Positions 24,934 through 31,517 of a stretch of DNA of 31,517 bases are shown here, in pieces. The translations under genes and the position numbers were made by a program. The notes under the pieces are model-generated. The model was not told the origin of the DNA and ran no database searches. It was given only the letters and a program-made list of their open reading frames with translations. This DNA is from an uncultured Clostridium sp. (GTDB taxonomy: Bacteria; Bacillota; Clostridia; TANB77; CAG-508), in NCBI GenBank assembly GCA_900554365.1, contig USGY01000015.1, positions 1 through 31,517 of the forward strand, read 5' to 3'. The first letter of the stretch is position 1; every line of letters begins with the position of its first letter.

Positions 24934-27354
24934 TTATTTTCTTAATTCAGCTCCGAATTTTTCTTCTAATTCTTTTATTACCTCTTCCATCACTGGATTA
25001 ATTTCATCATCTGACAAGCTTTTTGTCTTATCTCTGAAAATCAAACTATATGCAACACTCTTTCTGTTTTCACCTAATTTTGCATCTCTATATATGTCAA
25101 ATAATTTTAATTCTTCTAATGATTTCTTTCCTTTTAAAAGTTTTTTGCATTTTTTAGTTATTGCTTTTTCAAGTTCTCCTACTTCTATGCTTTCATCTAC
25201 CATTATTGCAATATCTCTTTCAACAGCTGGGAATTTTGGAACTTCTTCATATTTTTTATTTACTCTAGAGTATTTTACTATTTTTGTGATATTTAATTCT
25301 GCTAAATATACTCTTTTATTAATTTCATAATTCATTAATACTTCTGGATGAACTTCTCCAAATGTTGCTATAACGTCATTTCCAACTTTTAAGTTTGCAC
25401 ATCTTCCTGGATGGTAAGATTCATTTGTTGTTTCTTTTTCAATGTCGTAATGATTTACATTAGCTGTTTCTAATATATTTTCTATAATTCCTTTTAATAT
25501 ATAGAAGTCTACATTTTCTCCGTACATTCCTATTGTTAATATGTTTTCTTGTAAAGGAACTTCACCTTTTTCTACTTGGCCATTTATATTTCTATAATTT
25601 TTTGAAATATCAAATAATTTTACATTTTGATTTTTCTTGTTGTTATTTCCAGCTAATATTTGCATCATACTTGGAATTGTTGTTGGTCTCATTAATCTAA
25701 ATTCATCACCCAATGGATTGATTATTTTTATAGCATTTTCAATAGTTTCTTTGTTTATCTTTGATTTTTCTAAGTCTTTTTCACTTAAAAATCCATATGT
25801 GTATATTTCTGAAAATCCATTATATATTAAAACATCTTGGATTTTATTTTCTATTTTTTGTTCTTTGTTTCGTATTCCTATTGTTGTTCCAGCTCTTATT
25901 AATGTTGTTTCTAATTTATCATATCCATAAAATCTTGCAACTTCTTCTGCTAAATCTGCTATACAAGCTAAATCCATTCTAAAATATGGAGCTATTGCCA
26001 TATCATTTTCTACTTTTATATCTAGTTTTTCTAATATGTCAATCATTTCTTGTTTAGATAAATGTGTTCCTAATAAATTATTTATTCTTTCAACATCTAA
26101 TTTTATTTTATTTATTTTTTGTTTTGTTGGATATACATCAATTTTGCCTTCAACTTCTTCTCCAGCACCTAATAATTTTACTAATTCAACTGCTCTATTT
26201 ACAGCTCTTAATGTGTTTTCTGATGATAATCCTTTTTCATAACGTGATGAACTTTCTGTTCTTAGTCCTACTTTTTTAGCTGTTTTTCTAATATTTCCAC
26301 CATAGAACATTGCTGATTCAAATACTACAGTTTGAGTATCTTTTTCAATTTCTGAGTTTAATCCTCCCATAACACCTGCTATTGCTACGGCTTTTTCATC
26401 ATCTGCTATAACTAAATCATTTTCATCAAGTGTTCTTTTTTCTTCATCTAATGTTGTTATTTTTTCACCATTTTTAGCACGTCTAACTGTTATATGTTTT
26501 CCATTTATTGAATTAATATCAAACGCATGCATTGGTTGTCCCATTTCTAACATTACATAATTTGTTATATCTACTATATTATTTATGCTTCTAATTCCAC
26601 AAGCATTTAATCTTTTTCTCATCCATTCTGGTGATGGCCCAATTTTTACATTTTTTACTACTCTTGCTATATATCTATAGCATAAATCTGGAGCACTAAT
26701 GTCTACTTTTAGTCCTTCTATTTTATCTTTATTTGGAACATTCATTTCATCAATATTTTTTCTTGGATTTTTGAATGGTTTATTTAATGAAACTGCTGTT
26801 TCTCTTCCTAATCCTTCTATTGATAAGCAATCTGGACGATTTGGAGTAATTTCAAAATCAATTACTTCTTCTCTTAAACCTAATACTTCTACAATGTCTT
26901 TTCCTAAATCTTTTTCTAAACTTTTATCCAAAATCATTATTCCATTTTCGATTTGATCAGGATAATCATGTATATCTAAATTTAATTCTCCTACAGAGCA
27001 CATCATTCCACATGATTCTACTCCTCTTAATTTTCCTGTTTTTATTTTTATTCCATTAGGAAGTTCTGCACCATCTTTAGCAACAGGTATAATATCATTT
27101 ACTTTTATGTTTTTGGCTCCTGTTACTATTTGTAGTTTTTCAGTTCCTACATCTACTTTTGTTATTACTAATTTATCAGCATCTGGATGTTTTTCTATTT
27201 CTAATATTTTTCCAACAACAACATTTTTTATGTCGTTTCCTTTTTGTATTATTTCTTCAACTTTTGATCCTGTCATTGTTAGTATATCACCTAATTTTAC
27301 ACAATCAACATCTATATCACTATATTCACGTAACCATTCTACACTTGCTTTCAT
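24934..27354 (-). CDS. pheT: Phenylalanyl-tRNA synthetase beta subunit
   Basis: The 806-residue product has the full PheT layout: an EMAP-like tRNA-binding domain (about residues 38-150, KHPDADKLVITKVDVG), B3/B4 editing region (MLEMGQPMHAFD, GVMGGLNSEI), B5 domain, catalytic-like core, and a C-terminal FDX-ACB anticodon-binding domain from about residue 712 (KFPAVERDIAIMVDE). With PheS it forms the alpha2-beta2 enzyme charging tRNA-Phe and edits Tyr-tRNA-Phe. A GGGAG RBS precedes ATG 27354. It is separated from pheS by a small unknown gene, where most genomes have pheS-pheT directly adjacent. Confidence 0.97.
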   Translation of the reverse strand: MKASVEWLREYSDIDVDCVKLGDILTMTGSKVEEIIQKGNDIKNVVVGKILEIEKHPDADKLVITKVDVGTEKLQIVTGAKNIKVNDIIPVAKDGAELPNGIKIKTGKLRGVESCGMMCSVGELNLDIHDYPDQIENGIMILDKSLEKDLGKDIVEVLGLREEVIDFEITPNRPDCLSIEGLGRETAVSLNKPFKNPRKNIDEMNVPNKDKIEGLKVDISAPDLCYRYIARVVKNVKIGPSPEWMRKRLNACGIRSINNIVDITNYVMLEMGQPMHAFDINSINGKHITVRRAKNGEKITTLDEEKRTLDENDLVIADDEKAVAIAGVMGGLNSEIEKDTQTVVFESAMFYGGNIRKTAKKVGLRTESSSRYEKGLSSENTLRAVNRAVELVKLLGAGEEVEGKIDVYPTKQKINKIKLDVERINNLLGTHLSKQEMIDILEKLDIKVENDMAIAPYFRMDLACIADLAEEVARFYGYDKLETTLIRAGTTIGIRNKEQKIENKIQDVLIYNGFSEIYTYGFLSEKDLEKSKINKETIENAIKIINPLGDEFRLMRPTTIPSMMQILAGNNNKKNQNVKLFDISKNYRNINGQVEKGEVPLQENILTIGMYGENVDFYILKGIIENILETANVNHYDIEKETTNESYHPGRCANLKVGNDVIATFGEVHPEVLMNYEINKRVYLAELNITKIVKYSRVNKKYEEVPKFPAVERDIAIMVDESIEVGELEKAITKKCKKLLKGKKSLEELKLFDIYRDAKLGENRKSVAYSLIFRDKTKSLSDDEINPVMEEVIKELEEKFGAELRK

Positions 27355-27388
27355 TTGATTTCTCCCTTTCTAATTTTTCTATTTAGTT

Positions 27389-27685
27389 TTATCTGTCAAA
27401 TTCAGTATTTTGAGAAGCATATTTTTCTGCAGCATTATATCTATCTTGCATTTCTAACTTTTGACTTAATATCTGATTATTTAGATTTACTTTATACATA
27501 TCTTTAAATTCATTTCTTCTTTGTTGAAATTCATCTATTGCTTCTTTAGCCTTATCATCTGTTATAACTTTGTATCCTCCTGATGTTTCAACTGCAGAAT
27601 ATTTATAATCATTTCTTACAAATTTCATCGCTTGTTCTAAACTATAAACTTTATTTTTTCTCGGTTTCTTACTAAAAAATCCCAC
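27389..27685 (-). CDS. Hypothetical protein between pheS and pheT
   Basis: A 98-residue product, probably from GTG 27685 with AAGGAG upstream. It begins MGFFSKKPRKNK, has a globular-looking SLEQAMKFVRNDYKYSAVETSGGYK part (read as residues 15-39), and from about residue 44 a long, charged, probably coiled helix rich in E, Q, K and R. No membrane segment. I do not recognise the family. Placement inside the T-box-controlled pheS-pheT operon means its expression should rise under phenylalanine starvation, but this may only be hitch-hiking. Confidence 0.72.
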   Translation of the reverse strand: MGFFSKKPRKNKVYSLEQAMKFVRNDYKYSAVETSGGYKVITDDKAKEAIDEFQQRRNEFKDMYKVNLNNQILSQKLEMQDRYNAAEKYASQNTEFDR

Positions 27686-27758
27686 TTTATTTCAACTCTC
27701 CTTTAAATATCAAATTTTTGATTTATTTAAATGTAACTTTTGCATTTTTGCTTTTATT

Positions 27759-28778
27759 CTAAAATTGTTTTAAAAATCTAACATCATTTTCAAATAATAA
27801 TCTCATATCATCTATTCCGTATTTTGCCATTGCAATTCTTTCAACACCAAATCCAAAGGCAAAACCTGTATATTCATCTGGATCAATTCCACAATTTTTA
27901 AATACGTTTGGATGTACCATTCCACATCCTAATAATTCTATCCATCCTTCTCCTTTGCATACTCTACAACCTTTTCCCCCACATACAAAGCATGATACAT
28001 CAGCTTCAGCACTTGGTTCTGTAAATGGGAAATGATGAGGTCTGAAACGAATTTTAGTATTTTCTCCTAAGCATTTTTTTACAAACATTTCTAGTGTTCC
28101 TTTTAAGTCTGTCATTGATATATTTTTATCAACAACTAATCCTTCTATTTGATGAAAAACTGGTGAATGTGTTGCATCAACACTATCTGAACGATATACA
28201 GTTCCAGGACATATTATTTTTATTGGTGGTTTTTGAGTTTCCATTACTCTTGCTTGTACTGGTGATGTTTGACTTCTTAATACTACATCATCTGTAATAT
28301 AAAATGTATCTTGAATATCTCTTGCCGGATGATCTGGTGGTGTATTTAATTTATCAAAATTATATACTGCTTGTTCTACTTCTGGTCCATCTGCTATTTG
28401 ATATCCCATTCCTAAAAATACATCTTCTACTTCTTTTATTACTTGTGTTATTGGATGTAATGAACCTAACTCTATTTTTTTGCTTGGTTCTGTAACATCA
28501 ATATTTTCTGTTAATAATTTTTTTTGTAATTCTTCTTTTTTGAATTCAGCTTCCTTGTTTTCAAATAATTTGTTTAATTCATCTCTAACTTCATTTACTA
28601 GGCTTCCTATTACTGGTCTTTCTTCTGGGCTTAATGCTCCCATTCCTCTTAAAACTGTTGTTAATTCACCTTTTTTTCCTACATATTTTACTTTTAATTC
28701 ATTTAAATCTTTTTGATTTTTGCATTCTTCTATTTCTTTAATAGAATTTTCTTTGATTTTTGCAATTTGCTCTTTCAT
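27759..28778 (-). CDS. pheS: Phenylalanyl-tRNA synthetase alpha subunit
   Basis: The 339-residue product has the N-terminal coiled-coil arm (about 1-90) and the class II core with LHPITQVIKEVEDVFLGMGY, the TSPVQARVM phenylalanine-site region, the VYRSDSVDATHSPVFHQIEG motif 2, the CFVCGGKGCRVCKGEGW insertion normal for bacterial PheS, and FGFGVERIAMAKYGI motif 3. AAAGGAG/AAGGAAA RBS. It follows a small unknown gene by 25 nt, downstream of a Phe T-box. Confidence 0.97.
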   Translation of the reverse strand: MKEQIAKIKENSIKEIEECKNQKDLNELKVKYVGKKGELTTVLRGMGALSPEERPVIGSLVNEVRDELNKLFENKEAEFKKEELQKKLLTENIDVTEPSKKIELGSLHPITQVIKEVEDVFLGMGYQIADGPEVEQAVYNFDKLNTPPDHPARDIQDTFYITDDVVLRSQTSPVQARVMETQKPPIKIICPGTVYRSDSVDATHSPVFHQIEGLVVDKNISMTDLKGTLEMFVKKCLGENTKIRFRPHHFPFTEPSAEADVSCFVCGGKGCRVCKGEGWIELLGCGMVHPNVFKNCGIDPDEYTGFAFGFGVERIAMAKYGIDDMRLLFENDVRFLKQF

Positions 28779-28803
28779 GTTTCCTTTCTCCTTTTATCTT
28801 ATT

Positions 28804-29112
28804 TTAATATGGTTTATATGTTTTAGTTTGCTTATATTTTCCATATTGATTACTTGTAAAGTTTTGATCTTGTAATAACAATTGTTGTTTTTTCTTTTTT
28901 CTTGTTTTTAATTTTACTATTATTTTTTGCCATAAACTTTCTTTATTTTTAAAATAATATGTAACTATATATACACCTGAATCATTTAAATCTATGCTTA
29001 TATTAGTTATTTTTTTTGCAAATTCTTTTTTAGTTTTTTCTATACTTTGCATAATTTCTTGATCGGTATATGTTTTTGAATCAAAATAATTTTCTAGTAT
29101 TTTTTCTTTCAT
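28804..29112 (-). CDS. Hypothetical basic protein, first gene after Phe T-box
   Basis: A 102-residue product from ATG 29112 (AAGGA 11 nt upstream). The N-terminal 45 residues are charged and probably helical, followed by an ISIDLNDSGVYIVTYYFKNK beta-like segment and a strongly basic tail with KTRKKKKQQ and many Q, N and K residues. The tail would suit nucleic acid or ribosome binding, but that is only a guess. It sits between the T-box leader and pheS and is the first gene of the operon. No family recognised. Confidence 0.7.
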   Translation of the reverse strand: MKEKILENYFDSKTYTDQEIMQSIEKTKKEFAKKITNISIDLNDSGVYIVTYYFKNKESLWQKIIVKLKTRKKKKQQLLLQDQNFTSNQYGKYKQTKTYKPY

Positions 29113-29144
29113 ACTAACACATCCTTAACATCATAAAAAGCCAT
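29109..29144 (-). CDS. Possible 11-codon leader peptide in T-box terminator
   Basis: An ATG at 29144, directly after AAGGAGG within the terminator arm, opens MAFYDVKDVLV and stops in TGA overlapping the ATG of the next gene (ATGA). The SD to ATG spacing is only 2 nt, so translation may be poor. Confidence 0.25.
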   Translation of the reverse strand: MAFYDVKDVLV

Positions 29145-29396
29145 ATCCTCCTTACTTTTTAGGACGAAATGGCTTTTGTTTTTCGTGGTACCACCTAATT
29201 TTATTAGTTTTACTAACCTCATTAAAGTTTTAACGGTGCAACCGCCCTTTCCTACTAAATTTTCAAAAAAGGACCTAAAAAGTGAAATTTCTATATATTT
29301 ATATGCTAAATGGCTTACAGCCTAGACCATTTTTCTCTTTTGCATTTTTGCTAATATATATACTTTGCTTTTTAATTGGTTTTAAATCTCTCATAC
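29120..29396 (-). promoter_or_regulatory. T-box riboswitch leader, specifier UUC (Phe)
   Basis: On the minus strand the conserved T-box AGGTGGTACCACG (29196-29184) is followed by a terminator: AAAAGCCAT (29177-29169 strand side) pairs with ATGGCTTTT (29144-29136). Upstream a Stem I-like region ends in TTTCAC with TTC at 29286-29284, followed by A, the expected Phe specifier. AAAGAAGT near 29400 can pair with ACTTTTT to close Stem I. Uncharged tRNA-Phe should favour the antiterminator and switch on the pheS-pheT operon. The motif and gene agree; the exact Stem I fold was not computed. Confidence 0.88.
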
Positions 29397-29402
29397 TTCT
29401 TT

Positions 29403-29431
29403 ATTTTACCATTTTTTTCTTTATATTTCAA
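29403..29431 (-). promoter_or_regulatory. Predicted sigma-A promoter of T-box/pheS-pheT operon
   Basis: TTGAAA (29431-29426), 17 bp, TAAAAT (29408-29403) on the minus strand, immediately ahead of the leader. Confidence 0.65.
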
Positions 29432-29476
29432 GAGTTTTTCAGTAATTTTATAATTTGTTTAATTTTTGTTTTTACC

Positions 29477-29513
29477 TTGAAATTTTATATATTTATGTTA
29501 CAATATATATTGT
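29477..29513 (+). promoter_or_regulatory. Predicted promoter of vWA gene with palindrome over -10
   Basis: TTGAAA (29477-29482), 16 bp, TACAAT (29499-29504). A perfect 14 bp palindrome, ACAATATATATTGT (29500-29513), covers the -10 and initiation region and could be an operator. Confidence 0.5.
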
Positions 29514-29541
29514 ATGTAAATAATATGAGGAGGAATTTTTT

Positions 29542-30915
29542 ATGACTAACCTAAAGAAAAAGATTTTTTTAGTTTTATTTTTAATTTTAACATTTATTGC
29601 AAATGTTTCTTTTGCATCATATAGTACAGTTCAAATGTCAGTTGTAGAAGAACCAGTTGCCACCGTTCAATTAGGAACGAATTCTAAATTTGAAAAGAAA
29701 CTTGTAAGCAAAGATTTAAAAAATAAGGAAGTAACAATTCAATTACAAGTTACTAATGGTGAAAAAGATTTAAAACCAACAGGTGAACTTGTCTTAGTTT
29801 TAGATAATTCAAAAAGTATGACAAATAAAATAAATTCAGATCAAAACACAACAAGACATGATGTTGTTTTTAAATCAGCGCAAAGTTTAATTACTAATTT
29901 ATTAAAAGATAATGATGCTTTAAAAATTAGTGTTGTAAGCTTTTCAACTAATGTAGATGTTTCTAAAGAAGGAACATTATCTGATGCTTCAGTTGTTTCT
30001 AAATTATCAAATGATTCAACCGCAATAAATTCAGCTATTGATTCTATTCAAACAAATGGACCAAGAACAGACTTAGAATCAGGATTAACTCTAGGAGCTC
30101 AACAATTCAGTAAGGATGCTACAAATAAATATATGGTTGTTTTAACTGATGGTGTTCCAAATGTTTCAATTGGGCACAATAATCCTTATTATTCCGATGA
30201 TGTAATTACTGCTACAAAAGCAAAATTACAATCTATTGAAAAAAGTGGAATTACACTTTCTACAATGTTAACTGGTATTGATGATGAATCTTATGTACCT
30301 TCAGGAACTAGCAAAAATTTTGGACAAATTATAAATGAAGTTTTCGGTACATCAAGCAATCCAACTGCTGGTAAATTCTATTATGTTACTGATGACAAAG
30401 CAGAGCAAACTATAAAAACAGAAATATATAACTCATTACTTCCTGTTTCTCAAAGCTATAAAAATATTACAGTAACTGATTACTTCCCAGAAGAAATTAT
30501 AAACAACTTTGATTTTTCATATGTAGAAAAAGCTAATGTTGGAAATATTTCTGCTGAAGTAGATAAGAAAAATAATTCTATTACATGGACTATACCAGAA
30601 TTAGCTAGTGGAAAAACAGCAACTGTTCAATACAAATTAAAATTAAAACAAGACTTTGATAGTAAAATTGTTAATAAAATATTAAATACTAATGAAAAAG
30701 TTGATATTACTTATGATGATTTTAATAACAAACATCAATCAAAAACAACTGATATAACACCAAAATTAAAACTTGTTGAACCAGAAACACCAAAGCCAAC
30801 TACATTACCTAAAGCAGGTGCATCAACAATTTTAGGAATTAGTGTAGCAGTATTATCAATAATTGCCATTGTATCTTTTGTAAGATATAAATATTATAAT
30901 AAAAACATGAAATAA
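29542..30915 (+). CDS. vWA-domain surface protein with LPKAG sortase-type anchor
   Basis: The 457-residue product has a signal peptide (about 1-26, basic then hydrophobic, ending FAS). A von Willebrand factor A domain spans about 82-300, with MIDAS residues in DNSKS (88-92), T176/D177 and D203 (LTDGVPN). A beta-rich stalk-like domain follows (about 308-400, ITVTDYFPEEI to WTIPELASGKTATVQYKLKL). A proline/threonine linker precedes LPKAG (422-426), a transmembrane helix and a basic tail, the pattern of a sortase substrate with Ala in place of the Thr of LPxTG. It is probably a wall-anchored, metal-dependent adhesin or pilus tip protein. GAGGAGG RBS. Divergent from the pheS-pheT leader and convergent with the variable-end gene at 31093. 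Confidence 0.88.
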   Translation: MTNLKKKIFLVLFLILTFIANVSFASYSTVQMSVVEEPVATVQLGTNSKFEKKLVSKDLKNKEVTIQLQVTNGEKDLKPTGELVLVLDNSKSMTNKINSDQNTTRHDVVFKSAQSLITNLLKDNDALKISVVSFSTNVDVSKEGTLSDASVVSKLSNDSTAINSAIDSIQTNGPRTDLESGLTLGAQQFSKDATNKYMVVLTDGVPNVSIGHNNPYYSDDVITATKAKLQSIEKSGITLSTMLTGIDDESYVPSGTSKNFGQIINEVFGTSSNPTAGKFYYVTDDKAEQTIKTEIYNSLLPVSQSYKNITVTDYFPEEIINNFDFSYVEKANVGNISAEVDKKNNSITWTIPELASGKTATVQYKLKLKQDFDSKIVNKILNTNEKVDITYDDFNNKHQSKTTDITPKLKLVEPETPKPTTLPKAGASTILGISVAVLSIIAIVSFVRYKYYNKNMK

Positions 30916-30939
30916 TATAAAACATGTTAAAAAATCATA

Positions 30940-30983
30940 CAAAAAAAAAGATTTGAGACTAATTTTAGCTCAAATCTTTTTTT
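30940..30983 (+). terminator. Terminator after vWA gene
   Basis: An A-run plus AGATTTGAG pairs with CTCAAATCT plus a T-run (long stem, 11 nt loop), 25 bp after the stop. Confidence 0.88.
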
Positions 30984-31041
30984 GTATTTTAAAATTTACA
31001 CACTATATAATACACTATCTTCCTTTAATTTTTAAAATTTT

Positions 31042-31076
31042 GACCACTAAGAGACCAAAGGCCTCTTAAGGTGGTC
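31042..31076 (-). repeat. Long hairpin 16 nt after the variable-end gene
   Basis: GACCAC-TAAGAG pairs with CTCTTA-(AG)-GTGGTC: 12 bp with a 2 nt bulge. On the minus strand it follows the stop codon of the 31093 gene. It can be a terminator (weak T-run) or the cruciform seen after variable repeats of DGR targets. Confidence 0.7.
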
Positions 31077-31092
31077 ATTTTTCTCTACTTTT

Positions 31093-31517
31093 TTACCATT
31101 CTATTGTGTGAGCATTTGCCGGACTATCTCCTGTATTTGCATTTATTTGGACACTAGATCCTAGAGAAACTACGGCACGAACGGGACTATAAGCGCTACC
31201 GATGATGCTATTATAAGAGTAGAACATATCACTACCGTTAATGTAAGTATTAGCATAGCGCAACCCGAAACAAGCATAAGTCGAATAACAATAGATACAG
31301 CGCGCGGCCACCCAATACCCCCCAATTAAATTACTTAATACTTTTGCACCTTCTCCATAATTTGTTTCATTTATTGGAATATTATAATATGTTTGCTTCG
31401 CATTTAATGTTCCTAATTTTGTAGATGTTTCTGTTGTTGGACTTGTATAATGACTACTATTTTCATCTTCTTCTGAATTATATGCATTCGGTGCATATGA
31501 ATAACTATCTTTATATG
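31093..31517 (-). CDS. C-terminal part of a protein with DGR-like variable end, 5' end beyond window
   Basis: A minus frame is open from the window edge to TAA at 31093 (about 140 residues). The first 65 or so residues are Ser/Thr/Asn-rich, with ordinary AT-rich codons (NSEEDENSSHYTSPTTET). From GGYWVAAR on, base composition jumps to about 43% GC. Of 38 codons from TGT (31299-31297) to AGT (31188-31186), 34 end in C or T and none in A. Constant-looking residues (YWVAAR, FGLRY, then VRAVVSL) are mixed with Y, S, N, C, I, G, T and A. This resembles the FGE/C-type-lectin-like variable ends of DGR targets, often found on Clostridial surface or pilin-like proteins. The N-terminus, hence localisation, is not visible. 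Function is inferred. Confidence 0.75.
   Translation of the reverse strand, partial: YKDSYSYAPNAYNSEEDENSSHYTSPTTETSTKLGTLNAKQTYYNIPINETNYGEGAKVLSNLIGGYWVAARCIYCYSTYACFGLRYANTYINGSDMFYSYNSIIGSAYSPVRAVVSLGSSVQINANTGDSPANAHTIEW
31186..31299 (-). other. Candidate variable repeat (VR) of a diversity-generating retroelement
   Basis: A run of codons almost all NNC or NNT, as produced when AAC/AAT codons of a template repeat are randomised at their adenines. The true VR may extend from about 31130 to 31320, including the GC-rich GTGGCCGCGCGC that precedes it. No template repeat or reverse transcriptase is seen in the window. Confidence 0.6.

Noticed and set aside
29282..29545. Plus-strand frame of 87 codons
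   Set aside because: Covers the T-box leader and both promoters; hydrophobic low-complexity translation, no RBS.
30940..31092. DGR template repeat close to the candidate VR
   Set aside because: The short intergenic space downstream holds only two hairpins; no A-substituted copy of 31186-31299 was noticed here or elsewhere in the window, though this was by eye only.
31093..31311. A complete 72-residue protein starting at 31311
   Set aside because: The start is an internal GTG without RBS; the same frame stays open to the window edge with sensible sequence, so this is the tail of a larger gene.
1..31517. CRISPR array, insertion sequence or rRNA operon
   Set aside because: No regularly spaced repeats, transposase-like frames with terminal inverted repeats, or rRNA sequence were seen.

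Overview
The window looks like a chromosome segment from a low-GC, spore-forming member of the Clostridia, probably an uncultured gut-type lineage. This rests on the very AT-rich DNA, strong A/T third-position codon use, AGGAGG-type ribosome binding sites, an alpha/beta small acid-soluble spore protein, a Phe T-box leader, CCA-encoding tRNA genes and the Firmicutes order ylxM-ffh-rpsP-khpA-rimM-trmD-rplS. Almost every gene is on the minus strand. The plus-strand genes are a spore protein, a small membrane protein, tRNA-Leu and a surface adhesin.

Layout. 1-4216: start of a Tad/Flp-type pilus or secretion operon (CpaB-like, two ParA/TadZ-like proteins, and a CpaF-like ATPase cut by the window edge). 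4235-7652: HAD phosphatase, SASP, polytopic GtrII-like membrane protein and long-form HPF. 7734-11774: recO (frameshifted), yqzL, era, RlmD-type methyltransferase and a TVP38 membrane protein. 11933-12586: small membrane protein, tRNA-Leu, gene remnant and terminators. 12587-18760: recG (frameshifted), metallophosphoesterase, tsaD, site-2 protease and lysS. 18840-20399: pilin-like protein, tRNA-Gln and YgjP-like metallopeptidase. 20579-24578: the SRP/ribosome maturation operon. 24694-29396: T-box-controlled pheS-pheT operon carrying three small unrecognised genes. 29542-31517: LPKAG-anchored vWA surface protein, then the 3' end of a minus-strand gene with a strikingly abnormal codon pattern.

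The genes are mainly translation and ribosome maintenance (aminoacyl-tRNA synthetases, tRNA and rRNA modification, 30S/50S assembly, SRP targeting), DNA repair, and surface structures (Tad pilus, pilin, vWA adhesin).

The most notable signal is at the right edge (31093-31517). There 34 of 38 consecutive codons end in C or T and none ends in A, at about 43% GC in an otherwise very AT-rich genome. The protein end is rich in Y, S, N, C, I and G, and its frame closes 16 nt before a long hairpin. This is what the variable repeat of a diversity-generating retroelement (DGR) target should look like. The reverse transcriptase and template repeat are not in the window, so this remains an inference. Second in interest are two apparent single-base frameshifts in recO and recG, either real losses or assembly errors.
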